From: Lasiodiplodia sp. COLG20
Taxonomy: Eukaryota; Ascomycota; Dothideomycetes; Botryosphaeriales; Botryosphaeriaceae
Assembly (NCBI GenBank): GCA_009801085.1
Contig: VNWV01000010.1
Location: 186,001 to 250,000, forward strand
Length of the DNA stretch: 64,000 nt
Direction of reading: 5' to 3'
Part shown: positions 43,326-54,726 of the stretch, in pieces
How positions within the stretch are numbered: position 1 is the stretch's first letter
Layout of the letters: each line of letters opens with the position of its first letter
Notes under the pieces: model-generated
Told to the model about the DNA's origin: nothing
Databases searched by the model: none
What the model saw: the letters and a program-made list of their open reading frames with translations, nothing else
Translations under genes and position numbers: made by a program

Positions 43326-45073
43326 AGCAGATACTGGGGCTTCTTGGGCTCCCAGACACTAGCCCGGCGTTGACGCTGTGGCTTCCCGTCGACCTCCAGC
43401 GATGTTCCCAACTCTCGAAGATCTTCCCTCCATCTTCATTCATTTGACGGAAGATTTTTTTCTGGATTTTTCACTACTCTCTAAGTTTCTTAAGAGCTTT
43501 ACGGCAAAAAGATACCCGGGACGTTCTTGTTTTTCTTGCCTTTACGTTTACGATTTTACACGCTTCTCGGATTTCCTTTCCCCGGGGTGTCTGTTCCAAG
43601 TATGATTTTATTGAGTACTATACCCGGGATTTTCTTGTTTCTATTTACTCATCTACATCTATCATTTTCTACCGAACGAAGATTAGGACCGACATTACGA
43701 AAGCTTTCATGACGAAGGGAGCAGAGGAGGAATGGTCGCGGTGGGAAGAGGAACTTTCGCTTCTTGTATATGTCTTGTAATGGCCTTTTTTCCCCAGCTC
43801 CTATGTTGTCGATGACTATGGCACGGGCTTGGTTATAGATATGGTAGGCAGGCATACCAACAAAATTTGACACGTAACAAGCCTTTGCCCAGTGATCGTG
43901 TACGCGCCCAAGCACTAATGACGAGGCTGGTACGACCATTGGACGGGTTCCTGATGATCCCCGCGCGTCCCCCCCTTTGCCTGCGTCGATCGCTGACTTT
44001 CTTTTGGAATTCTTTTACCCTGTGGCGTTGGACCTGGTCTGGGCCCCCGCTCGGAAGATATGCGCTGACGTCAGCCCTCCCGTCACCTCGTCGGCGATCC
44101 GGCTTTTCGCCCGGCCGACGGTAAGATTCCGCATCCACGAGTAAGTATCTCTTATTCGCTTTCGCTGACCGGATCGGGTACATGCGTGGTCCGGGTCCAT
44201 AACCCGGGGAAATGGATCCGGGCTGCTTACAGGGCTGTAAGTCGTCACCAAACCACTTCCGCCCAACCCGAGAGCGAACATGCAACCCGTAAAAGAGGGG
44301 AGGGAGCGTCTGATTGGGTTTGAGCCTCTGCGGGTGTGAGGCGGGCAATCAGCTGGTTCTACTACCGACTTGAGTTGACTGAGGTGGAGCTGAGTGGTTG
44401 GACGAAGGTGGCTGGTCGTGGTCGTGGTCGTACGTAATAATGCATCCGGACGGACGGTATGTCGGATGTCGGCCGAAACAGGGTACGGAAGTTGACTGGT
44501 GGAGGGAGAGGTGGGAGAGCCGGGGGACGGCGTTTGTGGCTTGTTTGGAGAGGTTGAGTGGTTTTAGCTTCTGACCTACGCCTTCCTTTGCCGTTTCTTT
44601 TTTTGGATGCTTGGACTTACGATCATTGAGGTGTCATGAAGCGCTTGAGTAGGTAGGGGTGGGATTACTACTACGAAGTGGTGCTAACACGAATAGAATT
44701 GGGTGTTGGGTTCGAGATTTGCACTACGATGCTCCAGTTGCTGCTAGGCTGCGTAACGAGAAGATAATGTGAAAACAAAGAAAAAAGGTTTTAGATTAGG
44801 GAATATACCGTCTTTCTAAAAGAATGATGGTGGTTAGATACCATAGCGCGGAAATTGGCAAAATTGGTCCCATTTTTAACATTAGGGATTAGTGAACCGA
44901 AGAGATAATAAATATTTCGAGACATTTTTGAAACGTTAATTAGAATCGAAGATTTTTGTGCCATGCTTTTTTCAGACCGTATAATTCTTCCACCTTAGAA
45001 GCAGATATTTATGATTCTTCCGTAAAATATGACGTGAGTCCACTTCTTTTCCAACCAGGTGGGTGACAAATAT
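43326..45073. other. Convergent intergenic region, AT-rich right half
   Basis: About 1.75 kb between the 3' ends of two genes. Left part is T-rich 3' UTR-like sequence with short repeats of ACCCGGG-type words near 43516 and 43620; right part is AT-rich. A 171-codon minus-strand frame at 43833-44348 is Arg-rich and unconvincing. Confidence 0.45.
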
Positions 45074-47023
45074 TCATTCAATCTTGCATCTATGACATCG
45101 ACGATGGTGACAAGCAATGCAACCCGAATAAAGTGATATCAAGAATGGACCGCACCTGCATTGACACTTTATGTCACTGTTAGTTACACATAGGCCCGGG
45201 AGAGACGTGGCAGTACATACACAGTAAAAGGTCGGGTCAGCCCCGGAGTATGGGTATCTTGGGGATATTTCTGGATTTCCTGCATCCGGTGATAGGTCCT
45301 GACTTTTGGTCAAGTGGTCTTGATCCTTCTCCGCGGCTTTTGTGACGTTTGCATAGGTGGCTTGTGGTGTCTCCTCCTCTGATTCTCTAGATACCTGTTG
45401 ATATGTGACATTTGCTGCGCTGGGTCCCGGTGTAAGAGAAAGGTTGGCCATGTCGTCAACCTCTCCCACTGAGCCACTATTATGGTATTGGTTGCTTCCT
45501 AGGGACTCTGTTGTGTTAGTATCCAGGCCTTCCGACTCTTTCCTTTCTTCGTCATATATTGGAGGTAATGCGAACAGGGCAATCTGCTCTTGATGTTTTC
45601 CAAGATGCTTCTCAAGTTCTCGAAGCGTCATACCATTTTCTCCACACAATTTACAACACGCTTCGGAGTCCGGACTCGGAAGTCTTTCACACAGAGCTAA
45701 CAGAGGCGCCGTATTATCTGGGGGTTTAAGTTCAGGATGCTGCTGCTGAATGTGCCCTTCGAAATCAGTTTGGGAGAGAAATTGCTTCTGGCAGTCTCGA
45801 ATGCACTCCCAAAATTTGCGGTGGACATGAAGCTCGTGCTGAAACCATTCGTGCCGCTTCCCGAACAGATGCTTCGAGCTTGTACAACATGGGAACGTAC
45901 AAGAGTACGGATGAAGGTCTCTGAGGACATGCTTCCTGGAGATGGTTAGACCCGCTAAATGGCATTGATTTGGCCCACATACTTCCAAGACCTATCCGTG
46001 CTGACGGATATGATCGTGAAACAAAACGGGCACTGGAAAGGGTTGCCCTCTTGAGCTTCTTTTGGTATCGGTGGAACTTTTAGGCCTTCCTCACCAGCTG
46101 CAGAGGTGGTGAATGACGTCTGAGTCTGGCCAGATTCTGATTGGCGATCCTCTAGGACGAGAAGAAAATTCTTTGCTTTGAACTCCTGAGGAAGTGAAGA
46201 TGCTACGGTGCTTTGAGCAGCTATTGTTTCGGAATCTTCGTTGGAGTTGGCCGTACTCAAACTTAGAGAGAGACCCTCTGAAAGTTTTTGGTTGTGTAAT
46301 TCACGGTACTTGAAGTACTCGCGCCTTCGAGAGATGGCCTCACCTAGGGTGGTGACGAGATGTTCCGACGCTTCTGGAAATTTGTTGCGCACATGGCTTT
46401 TGTCAAACTGCTCAAAATGAGACCTTTTAATGTCAGCTGACATCATGTACTGATCATGCGGCGCTGGGTTCCGTATGGTCATGGACAAGCGCAGCAAAAG
46501 TGTTGTGGATCCATGGATACTGGACATGAGCTGCCGAAGCTCAGTATCTCCTTGCAAAGAATGGGTTTCGCCTTCGCTGTCTGTCGAATCTGTATCCGAA
46601 TCGTCCCCGAGGAGTCGTTGGTCCCATGGTACGCGCTCGCCACAAAGAATCTCCAGAGCTATTGGGTCATCAACTTCGGAGCTTAGAAAACATATCTTGC
46701 ATTCACTCACCCCTTTTTATCGCATCATTCAAGTCAGATAAAAGTGAATGCACCTTGCGTTTTATATGTGATGCATCCCGCAGGCGGTAATCCAAAGAGG
46801 ATAGACCTTTGCGATGAGCGCCAATATTCCCAGCCCAAACTCGGAAGCGGCCCAGCTCATCTATTACCTCAGAAGGCTCAATCGGGTTTGACGCTTCAGT
46901 ATCTGTGTGGCGGATCTGGAAAACAAAATTTTCAAACGAGCGAAGACAGTCCGATACGGACGAGGCTATAGTTGGACCAGCTGAATCCGCAGCAGTCCAC
47001 TTAACCTTACCGACGTGCGACAT
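45074..47023 (-). CDS. Fungal multi-C2H2 zinc-finger protein
   Basis: Four exons (46711-47023, 45983-46658, 45221-45935, 45074-45166) give 598 aa. The N-terminus has the block DELGRFRVWAGNIGAHRKG and SLDYRLRDASHI, common at the start of many expanded fungal proteins, some linked to NLR-like or kinase-like domains. Residues about 312-450 hold a finger array: CPFC...KHVLRDLH, CTFPCC...HEWFQHELHVH, CIRDC...HIQQQH and CKLC...HLGKHQEQIALFALPP. After a Ser/Glu-rich linker the last exon gives a Cys-rich ribbon (CQCRCGP, CIACHHRRCHRC). The role may be nuclear or in cell-cell recognition, but the family is not functionally defined. It is divergent from the DUF7580 gene, 337 bp apart. Confidence 0.86.
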
Positions 47024-47360
47024 GATGATGCAGTCTCGTTGTGTAATGGGTATCCTTTCCAATAATGATAGCAGAGAGTCCAAAAAGAGTGCACAGCTTG
47101 ATGCAATTGCGATGATTGAGCTAAAAAAAAAAAAAAAGCGCGGCTGGACCGGACAACGCAAGTCGTTGTGGCTTTTGCCCCACTCTTGCCGTTACATAAA
47201 CAGAACTGTGATCTATGATTGAATAAAATGAGTGGGTCTTGCATACGACCCACGTTTGAAACGTGACGGCACTTCATTTTCAGCTTTGCAGCCAGCCTTG
47301 TCCGATACTCCCGTTTCAATCTGAGTGCTTGCAAATGACCTGACTTCTGCAGAAAGCACT
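47024..47360. promoter_or_regulatory. Divergent promoter region, C2H2 and DUF7580-type genes
   Basis: 337 bp between two divergent starts, including an A14-15 run near 47120. Shared control is likely by arrangement; no operator is recognised. Confidence 0.5.
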
Positions 47361-49115
47361 ATGTCCGGCATCGAAGTGGCCGGGCTTGCACTAGGTGCGC
47401 TCCCGTTAATCATCCAAGCGATTCAGGCGTATGCAGACGGTGTCTCAACCGTAGAACGGTATTTCAAATATGAGATACCGTTGCGCGACCTTCATCGGGC
47501 GGTCGAGGCCGAGTACGTGATATACCAAAACACTTGTGAGGAGCTGCTCAATACTGTTGTTGAAGACAATGAGGAACGCGCAACACTGCTCGATCAGCCC
47601 GGTGGACCAGGCTGGAAAAGGCCGGAACTGGAAGCGACGCTGAAAGAACGCTTGTCAAGATCCTATCCAGCTTACATCGGAACCATGGAGAGTATGATGC
47701 GTACTGTTTCAGAAATCAAAAAACTCTTGAAGCTGGATAAGACCGGGAAGGTGCGTTCTTTCTATCAGATTGTAGATCAGGCATGGCATCAAACTAACAA
47801 CAGGCCCTAGCTCCAACTAAACAACTCCAGCAAGTTCAGGAAGGAGTACCACCGATTACGCTTCAGCCTGAAGAAGTCTGAGTATGACAGTCTTGTTTCT
47901 CAGATGCAACAACTGAATGCAACGTTACGAACGTTGACACAGCAGGCTTTCGTATTGGAGCCAACCCGGTCAAGACGCCAACTTCCTGACTTCGATATCG
48001 TTCGCAGCTATACAGCGTCAGTCTACAATGTTATCTGCTCTGGTCTCAAATGTGGCTGTCGGTCTACTCATAGCATCAACTTGCGGCTTGAAAGCACCAA
48101 GAAGTACAGCTCTCATGAAAGCCTACCTCCTCTCCGTGTAGTCCTCTCTTACAGCTCACGGCTAGTTGCCCAAGCTGGCGCACCGTGGGGTGTGGAGACG
48201 GTCGATGTCCATCCTTTCCAGGTTCAGGTGACCGTACCAACACTGAAGGAGGCACAACCTTCCGGGAAAAAGGCAGCCAAGAGAGTCATGTTTGAGTCTG
48301 TAACTGTCCGAACCTCGGCCTCAGTTACGACAACGGCAATGACAGAGCCAGCAAATGCTTCGAGCCTCGTACAGATCCAAAATCTATGCCAGGCAATTTG
48401 CGTTACCAACAGCGCTTGCATGGGGACTTATCTCGGCTACCTGGAAGATGAAAACACGAAGCAAAGACTGAGTCTTCACCGACCCCAGAAGCCCTCCAAA
48501 ACGACCTCAATCCTTTCCCTCGGTAGTGTCCTTGCATCCAATGCCATCGGAAATCGGCGTTTCTCTGCAGGCCATCGACTGCGTTTGGCCGTCCTGCTAT
48601 CTACAAACCTCCTCCAGCTCTATCGAACACCTTGGCTGGCTGATACTTGGAATCACGACGACATCGCTTTCCTTGATGGAATGGGCGAGGACACTTTCAA
48701 AGACCCGTTCGTCTCGTGCAACACCAACCACGTGAACGATAACAGCCTAGAAGACAACAGCATTCCGGTCTCGGCGTGGGAAGACATGGTCCTCAACCGT
48801 TCGCTCTTCGCACTTGGTATCCTCCTCATCGAGCTCTGCCTGGGTAAGCCATTCGAGGAGCTGAGGGGTGGGGCAATGGCGGGCAAAGGCGGTGTAAGCG
48901 CGGCCTCAGACTTCGCTGTCGCAAACCAGCTGCTGGACGAGGTGATGAATGAGTTCGGCGATCGGTATGCGGATGCGGTAAGGCGATGCATTAGGTGTGC
49001 GTTCGATACAAGGAAGATCGATTTGGAGGATGGGCAGTTTCGGGGCGCGGTTTATGAGGGCGTCGTTGCCCCATTGGAGGAGAACCTGAGGGATTTCACG
49101 GGCCTTGGAGTGTGA
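47361..49115 (+). CDS. DUF7580-type fungal protein, pseudokinase-like
   Basis: Two exons (47361-47750, 47811-49115; 60-nt phase-0 intron) give 564 aa. It begins MSGIEVAGLALGALPLII, a hydrophobic helical start typical of this family, followed by a helical bundle to about residue 200. The C-terminal half carries LYRTPWLADTW and LFALGILLIELCLGKPFEELR, which resemble the C-lobe of protein kinases, but no Lys, HRD or DFG motif is evident, so catalysis is not expected. Related fungal proteins are numerous and variable; links to incompatibility or innate-immunity-like signalling are inference from N-terminal domain types. It shares a promoter region with the C2H2 gene. Confidence 0.82.
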
Positions 49116-49343
49116 GAGGGTATGTGCTTTCGCTCTTAATTTTATGGTATGCATTCTCAGTTAAAAGGTGCGGGAAAGAGGGGGGCGCTCAGTAGGGTTT
49201 CCCAATGAAATCCGTAGTTTTCCCCAATGAGGCATAGCGTTGCCCGCTACTCAAGGCAACCACGATGATCCCTGAGCGAAGGATGAATACACAATGCTCA
49301 TAGATCCCAGTCTCTTTTTTCCTACTACCATCAAACATGCAAA

Positions 49344-49925
49344 ATGTCGTCGTCCATGCCATCGTTACCCGCACACAAAGATACGCAAGTACTCTCGAAT
49401 CTCGGCCATGTTGCATTGGCTAACGTACAGTACAAAGTCAGGTGGGCATACGTTGAGGCCAGCTTAAATGATATTTTTAGCGAACAAAACGAGAGGGTAG
49501 ATGCAAAGACATACGTTCAACGTAAAACTGGGCTTTACACGGCCATTTTCAATTATTGCAGCCGGGAGCGTCGTCCGGGCGTTTATGAAAGAAGTAAGAT
49601 GCCATGACCGAGCTTTGTAGCTCTTGTGATAACACGAAGTGCCGCAGAGGACAGGGCTGCGGAGCTGCATGGGAGGCTGGACGAATACTTGAAGCAGCAC
49701 CTTCAAGGCCTCTTTAATTCCTCGACCGACTATGTTACAGCCTTGAACAGGTTTGAGAAAGCTGCCAAGTACAACTCTCAAGTCTTCAACCCTGTAAACC
49801 GTGAATATGTCTTTCTGGAAAAGGAAGTGGGGAAAGAAGTGCATGACATCTATTCATTGCACATGGTTAGGTGGAAAGAGTACATGGGCCCTGATCCACG
49901 CGAGGGGAGTGATACTGTTGTATGA
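49344..49925 (+). CDS. Stand-alone N-terminal cullin-like fragment
   Basis: Two exons (49344-49593, 49648-49925; 54-nt phase-1 intron) encode 175 aa ending in a normal stop. The sequence follows the start of CUL1-type cullins: TGLYTAIFNYC, then ELHGRLDEYLKQHL, RFEKAAKYNSQVFNPVNREYV and VHDIYSLHMVRWKEY. In cullins this first helical repeat binds Skp1/F-box adaptors. Everything after it is missing, including the cullin homology domain, the Rbx1 site and the neddylation site. It could be a decayed paralogue or an adaptor-binding decoy. No frameshift is needed to read it. Start and intron are supported by frame; an F-box gene lies about 860 bp downstream. Confidence 0.72.
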
Positions 49926-50786
49926 TAGTGGTAGTGATTACGGTAGACGAAAGGGTCCAAGACTGCCGAATCCCCGAACGCCGCAGCTACCCGGCGAAAA
50001 GTTCAGCACGTCCTTGACGACGAGTGTCTATCGTGCAGCTAAGCGCCGCAGGTGAAACAAAGTCGGTGGAGAATATTGATATCCGCTTAGGAGGTTTATA
50101 ACTGCTTCTGGGGTTGTAGAGAGTGGTTCGAGTGCGTAGCGCCACGTGGCAAGGCTGGAGAATGGTAAGTCTGTTGTTGGGCTTCAAAGGTCCCACCTGT
50201 TGCTCTGAGCCAAGGTGTTGCTCTGGAGCTCTTAATAAAAAAGCAAGTTCTGTGGCGCTCGTGACAGGTGGTAGCCCGATGTCGGGACGAAAACAGCAAG
50301 ATCAGCAGTCGTTCAGACCGGAGGTGAAACTGCGATGCGCACGAGACATGGTTGAGTGGCTATCGTGAACGTAGCTTGCGGGCGCTGTTGGGAGCAACTT
50401 TTGGATGAGCTGAGATGATGCGAGCTGAGTGGGCGGAATTGATTGCGCGCATGGTTGGAGCCGGGCGTCGGACCGCGTCAGGAACCGCATCCCGAACAGC
50501 AGGATCGAGGAGTGCATGCTGCGTAATCGCGAGGATTCGACGCCCCGGAAGAGGAAACTGGTGCAGAAAGCGTTGTTGGCAGAGAATCTCACGAGGGCTG
50601 GGCGGTGGGTTTGGAAATCGTATGACGTCGGAGCACGTGCTTGGGCCGGTAACGGCGGGAGTCCGTTCGGGACCCGAACTTCTTTCAGCCCTCAAGTACT
50701 CCGACAGCCCCCGGAAGACCCCCTCAGCTCGCTCCGCCTCTTCAATCCTCACCTATGTGCCGCGCGGCTCGCGACCCTGGCCGGCC
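49926..50786. other. Intergenic region between mini-cullin and F-box genes
   Basis: About 860 bp. The F-box frame is open upstream to 50415, but that extension is Arg/Gly/Ser-rich and probably leader. No other gene seen. Confidence 0.45.
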
Positions 50787-51257
50787 ATGTCTTCCGAGGG
50801 GTCCCGCATCTCGCTCGAGAGCCTCCCCAACGAGCTGCTCCTCCAGGTCCTGATCGACGCGCCGGACGCCGTACTCAGCTTGCGCCAAGTCAACCGCCGC
50901 TTTGCCGACCTGGTCACCTCGCACGAGAAGCTGATAGCCGACCGCATCTTCCAGCGCTCCCGCTGCGGCCGCGCCGCCGACCGCTGGAGCCTGTCATGTG
51001 ACTCGTACCGCCGCGCCCGCAACTGGCGCCACAACGCCATCTTCTACCGCAAGTTCTGGCGCGTCTTCGGCAACAAGAAGATATACAGCGACTGCTACTT
51101 CTGCACAAACTCCGGATTCCCCTTCCTGGACACCGACCGCTTCGACTCGCTGATGAAGTCGCCGCTGGCCCTGGCCTTCATCTTCCACGCCCTGAGCCCC
51201 TGCGTCGAAGACGACCCCAAGTGGTACCTCGCCTCCATTCGAGAATCCCATAAATGA
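50787..51257 (+). CDS. Small F-box protein
   Basis: A single exon of 156 aa. The F-box lies at about residues 7-50: ISLESLPNELLLQVL...LSLRQVNRRFADLV, matching the LPxELLxxIL...L..v.r.f pattern. The rest is basic and aromatic (SYRRARNWRHNAIFYRKFWRVFG) with two Cys (CYFC), and no WD40 or LRR repeats. By family it would recruit a target to a Skp1-cullin-F-box ubiquitin ligase. The ATG at 50787 is preferred because the F-box begins right after it; an upstream in-frame ATG exists at 50415. The short length may mean a further exon is missed or the gene is truncated. Confidence 0.72.
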   Translation: MSSEGSRISLESLPNELLLQVLIDAPDAVLSLRQVNRRFADLVTSHEKLIADRIFQRSRCGRAADRWSLSCDSYRRARNWRHNAIFYRKFWRVFGNKKIYSDCYFCTNSGFPFLDTDRFDSLMKSPLALAFIFHALSPCVEDDPKWYLASIRESHK

Positions 51258-53222
51258 TCTGCTGCCTCCTCCGTATTCTTGAATTTGGAATGCCGTGTCA
51301 TTGGAACCTTTGTTGGACTCTCCGCTGGTCGAAGAGGCGGTGAATGTCCACGACAACCAGCTAGACCTGGTCATTGAGCTATCTGGTGCCACCAAACTGA
51401 AGCCGATCGGACGCTATCCGCTCGGCCGTCCCCACCATCCCAGTCGAGCCCCAAAGGACCTCACGCGGACTGCTCTCTGGAAAATTTCTTTTTTGGCGAA
51501 GATCTTTGAGCCTCGCTTCATGACGCAGGAGATGATCTTGCGCGGCGCTCAAATGCCGTCTATATCTCGTGATCAGGGAACTTATACACAGAATCTGACT
51601 CGAATACGGCTTTCGTTGGTGTCGTTCAACCCCGAGACCTCTCTTGCCCTATCCGGGAGTAGGCTGGAATCCTGCTCGGCACTCAACAGCCCCAATATTG
51701 GGGTATCCCCACCTCTCTGCTCGTATGGAGTACAGGAACGCCGTCGGCCAACGAGTCAAGACCCTGCCATCTATGCGAGACGACTGACCAGGTATATGTG
51801 GCGTCGCCCCTGTTCCTGACCTTGGATTCGGCGATACTAAGGACTCATTTCCATGAGCGAGTCAGTGCGACGTGTTTGCACAGAATATGTACTGTCGATC
51901 AATTATAAGCATTCCGATAGCGTTGGTCCACATCTGCAGTCCGTCTCTTCCTCATCCATGGGAGCTAGGAAACGGGCCTGAAACTGCTGCCAGCTCCTTT
52001 AGTGTTGGGCAGCACCTCAGCGCGGGCCAGCCGCCTCTTCCAATGAGCTTACATGCAGCCATCCTCAGCGCCACGAGGCCCCCCCTTGTGGAGCAGATGC
52101 GCTACAGTCGGTCGACTATCCGAGCCCCGTCCCCAGCGCCTCAGCCGTTTCTGGTCATTAAAGCGAATCGTCATCGCCCGCCCGTGCGTCGTCACGGATG
52201 CGGGGCGGATCATCCGCTCGAATCGTGTCCACCGGAGCTCTCCCCGCATCAATCACCCACGTCTTGGCTGCAGCACACACTAGCCGTCATCACGCCAGAT
52301 TCATGAGTTTAAAGCGTGTTAGGCGAGAATCATTGCCTTGCGACGCTCCTCCATCACTGAAGCATAGCATTGCGGAGGATCGTTAAGCATTCGCGGCGGT
52401 ATAACGGGGGCCTAATCCAGAAACATCACACCTGAAGACACCACATGATCCTGCTGACACCGGTGCACTGCTACGACGATGACTCCCGCCCGTAGCGCTA
52501 CACTGACAACGGCCGGCTCAACTATGTGCAGATGGCTGATCTGGTTCCACAAGGCGAAATACGAACCAAGAATGGCATCGTTTCCCCGTGAGATTCTCCG
52601 AGCTCGAACCCTCGACATCCTTGTGCACGAAGCGCTATCTAGACAAATCACGCAAATACCCACGGCTGCTCCAAGCCACCTGAATCGACTGCTCGCCCAG
52701 GAACAGGCCTCCTCTCGCGCAACTCCCGCCGTCATTTGTAGCAGATCCGCCTACCCCGTTCTAGCGTCGTCTTAGACCACTCCCGTCTTCCACGTGGGAA
52801 CCACGCTAGCGTGCTTGAGTGATCGCCTGCAGCCTCGCTGTCACTGGCGTGTGATTCGGTGCCGTTACCTCGTTCCCGCCCGCGCCGGCGCAAGCCCATC
52901 ATCCTCAAGATCGTTGGACTAGGGAAAATGGTCCTTTTTAGTGGTGCATTGGGCCTCCCTCACCCGTAATCCCATATTGTCTGACCACTTTCCCTATTTC
53001 TTTTCAAGGCTCAAGAATCCTCAACTTCACGGGAACCTGCTGTTCTGGGTTGATCGTTGTCACCGTCCCGACAAACCCTCATCCTTCATACCTTGTTCTT
53101 GTTCCTTCATGTCTCGATGATCATTATCGGCGTCGTCATCGATTTTCCGGGCAAACTTCTTCAGTCATCTGCTCCGCATCGGTTCACCGAACCTCGCTCT
53201 TCCCTCCTCACCTTCCAGAACC
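51258..53222. other. Intergenic region, no gene seen
   Basis: About 2 kb. The 174-codon frame at 51295-51819 and shorter ones have no motif. The right end (52960-53222) is pyrimidine-rich leader-like sequence ahead of the next gene. Confidence 0.45.
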
Positions 53223-54726
53223 ATGACCACCGGCCATGATGCCGTGGTCGCTTGCTTTGTCTGCGCAGCCGTCGCCGCCGTCTTCGTCGGATTACGAATC
53301 TACACGCGTCTCTGCATCAGCCGGCATCCCGGATGGGATGATTGCATGGTTGTCATCGCATTGCTCTTTGCGATAACATTGTGTCCCATATACGTTCAAC
53401 GTAGGTGTCTTGTCCTAGGTCGGAATCCTTGTGCAGTGCTTACTGGGACTATAGAATTGAAGTACGGTCTGGGCGAACACATAGATGAAATTCCTCCGCA
53501 AAAGCTCGGGAATCAAATGCACTGGTTCTGGGTCTCGACATGTAAGCTCTCCCCGCCAGCTGCGTTAGAATCTCCACATTGACAATAGAATCCAAGGGAT
53601 ATACCTTACCGGCGTTGCCTTCGCAAAGATCTCCATCCTCGTCCAGTACATCCGCGTCTTCGTTGGAAGGAAAACGGTCATGGCCTCGTGGGCCACCGTG
53701 GCCTTTATCATCACTTGCTGTCTCGTCTGCTTCTTCGGCGGCGTTTTCGCCTGCACCCCCGTAGAGAAATTTTGGAACCCGACCGTGCCAGGAAAGTGTA
53801 TAGACTACCTTGCTATTTGGTAAGTGGACCATGCCTCCATTCTGTTTCTTGGGGCTGCGGAACTGACAGCTCTTCAGGTACCTCCACTGCTCCATGGCCA
53901 TCGCGACCGACCTTGCCATCGTAATCATCCCGCTGCCCACGATCATCAACATGAACCTAGAGAGCAAGAAGAAATGGAGTCTTGCCTTCACCTTCGCGCT
54001 GGGTGGATTGTAAGTATTCCGTTAACCCTCCATCATCCCCCCCTTTAAGGAGAAAAAAAGGAACGATAAGAATAAACCAACTAACCATCCAAAAACAGCG
54101 GCTGCGTCACCTCCATCATCCGCCTCTACTACCTCTACTTCCTCACCCACACGCGCGACGTGACGCACTACAACCCCATCCCAGCCATGTGGTCCGCCGT
54201 CGAGCTCGCCGTCGTCATCGTCTGCGCCTGCCTGATCACGCTGCACCCACTCCTCGTCCGCGCCCTCAGCCCGCTGCGCCGCTTCGCCTCGTCGTACACG
54301 GGCTCCGCCGCCGCCGCCCAGCAAGTGGAGATCCCCTCGTACGCCAAGAACACGGTCGGCGGCGGGCCGCTGCCCTCGCCGTCGTCGAAAGTGCGCTTCT
54401 CCCGCGCCATGACGGGATGGGAGGGAAATGGCAATGGTCGCAATGGTGGTAATGTTATTGTTGGTCTCGGCACCATGCTGCTCGATGGTTGGTCCGTTGA
54501 GCATCTCGCGCCGCTGCCCGAGGATGTCGCGGGTGGAAAGAGGAGGCAGAGTGCTGGCGTCATCAAGGTCGAGACGACGGTCGACGTCGCGACGGATTCG
54601 GGGAGCTTGCTGACAACGCGTGGGAGGAGCGATGATGGTGGGGATAGTTTGAAGAGCGGGGATGGAGGGCCAGAGGCGGGAGAGGGGGGCAAGTGGGAGG
54701 ATGTGGAGTTGGGGAAGATGGTATGA
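53223..54726 (+). CDS. Rhodopsin-like (PTH11-type) seven-helix membrane protein
   Basis: Five exons (53223-53400, 53455-53541, 53597-53819, 53878-54009, 54099-54726) give 415 aa. It shares the family layout with the gene at 6945: TM1 VACFVCAAVAAVFVGL, HPGWDDCMV, KYGLGEHIDEIP, MHWFWVSTWIYLTG, CTPVEKFWNP, DLAIVIIPLPTI and LGGFGCVTSIIRLYYLY. The 130-residue cytoplasmic tail is Gly/Ser-rich with acidic end. The acceptor of exon 3 is set at 53596 because it restores STW-IYLTG; the nearer AG would give a stop. Its role as sensor or receptor is inferred from the family only. The two paralogues share an intron position at GGF but otherwise differ. Confidence 0.87.

Noticed and set aside
43833..44348. 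171-codon minus-strand ORF
   Set aside because: Arg/Gly/Pro-rich, no motif, and no ATG-proximal conservation; typical GC-rich chance frame.
50415..50786. N-terminal extension of the F-box protein
   Set aside because: In frame and open, but Arg/Ser/Gly-rich and unlike protein; the F-box begins directly after the ATG at 50787.
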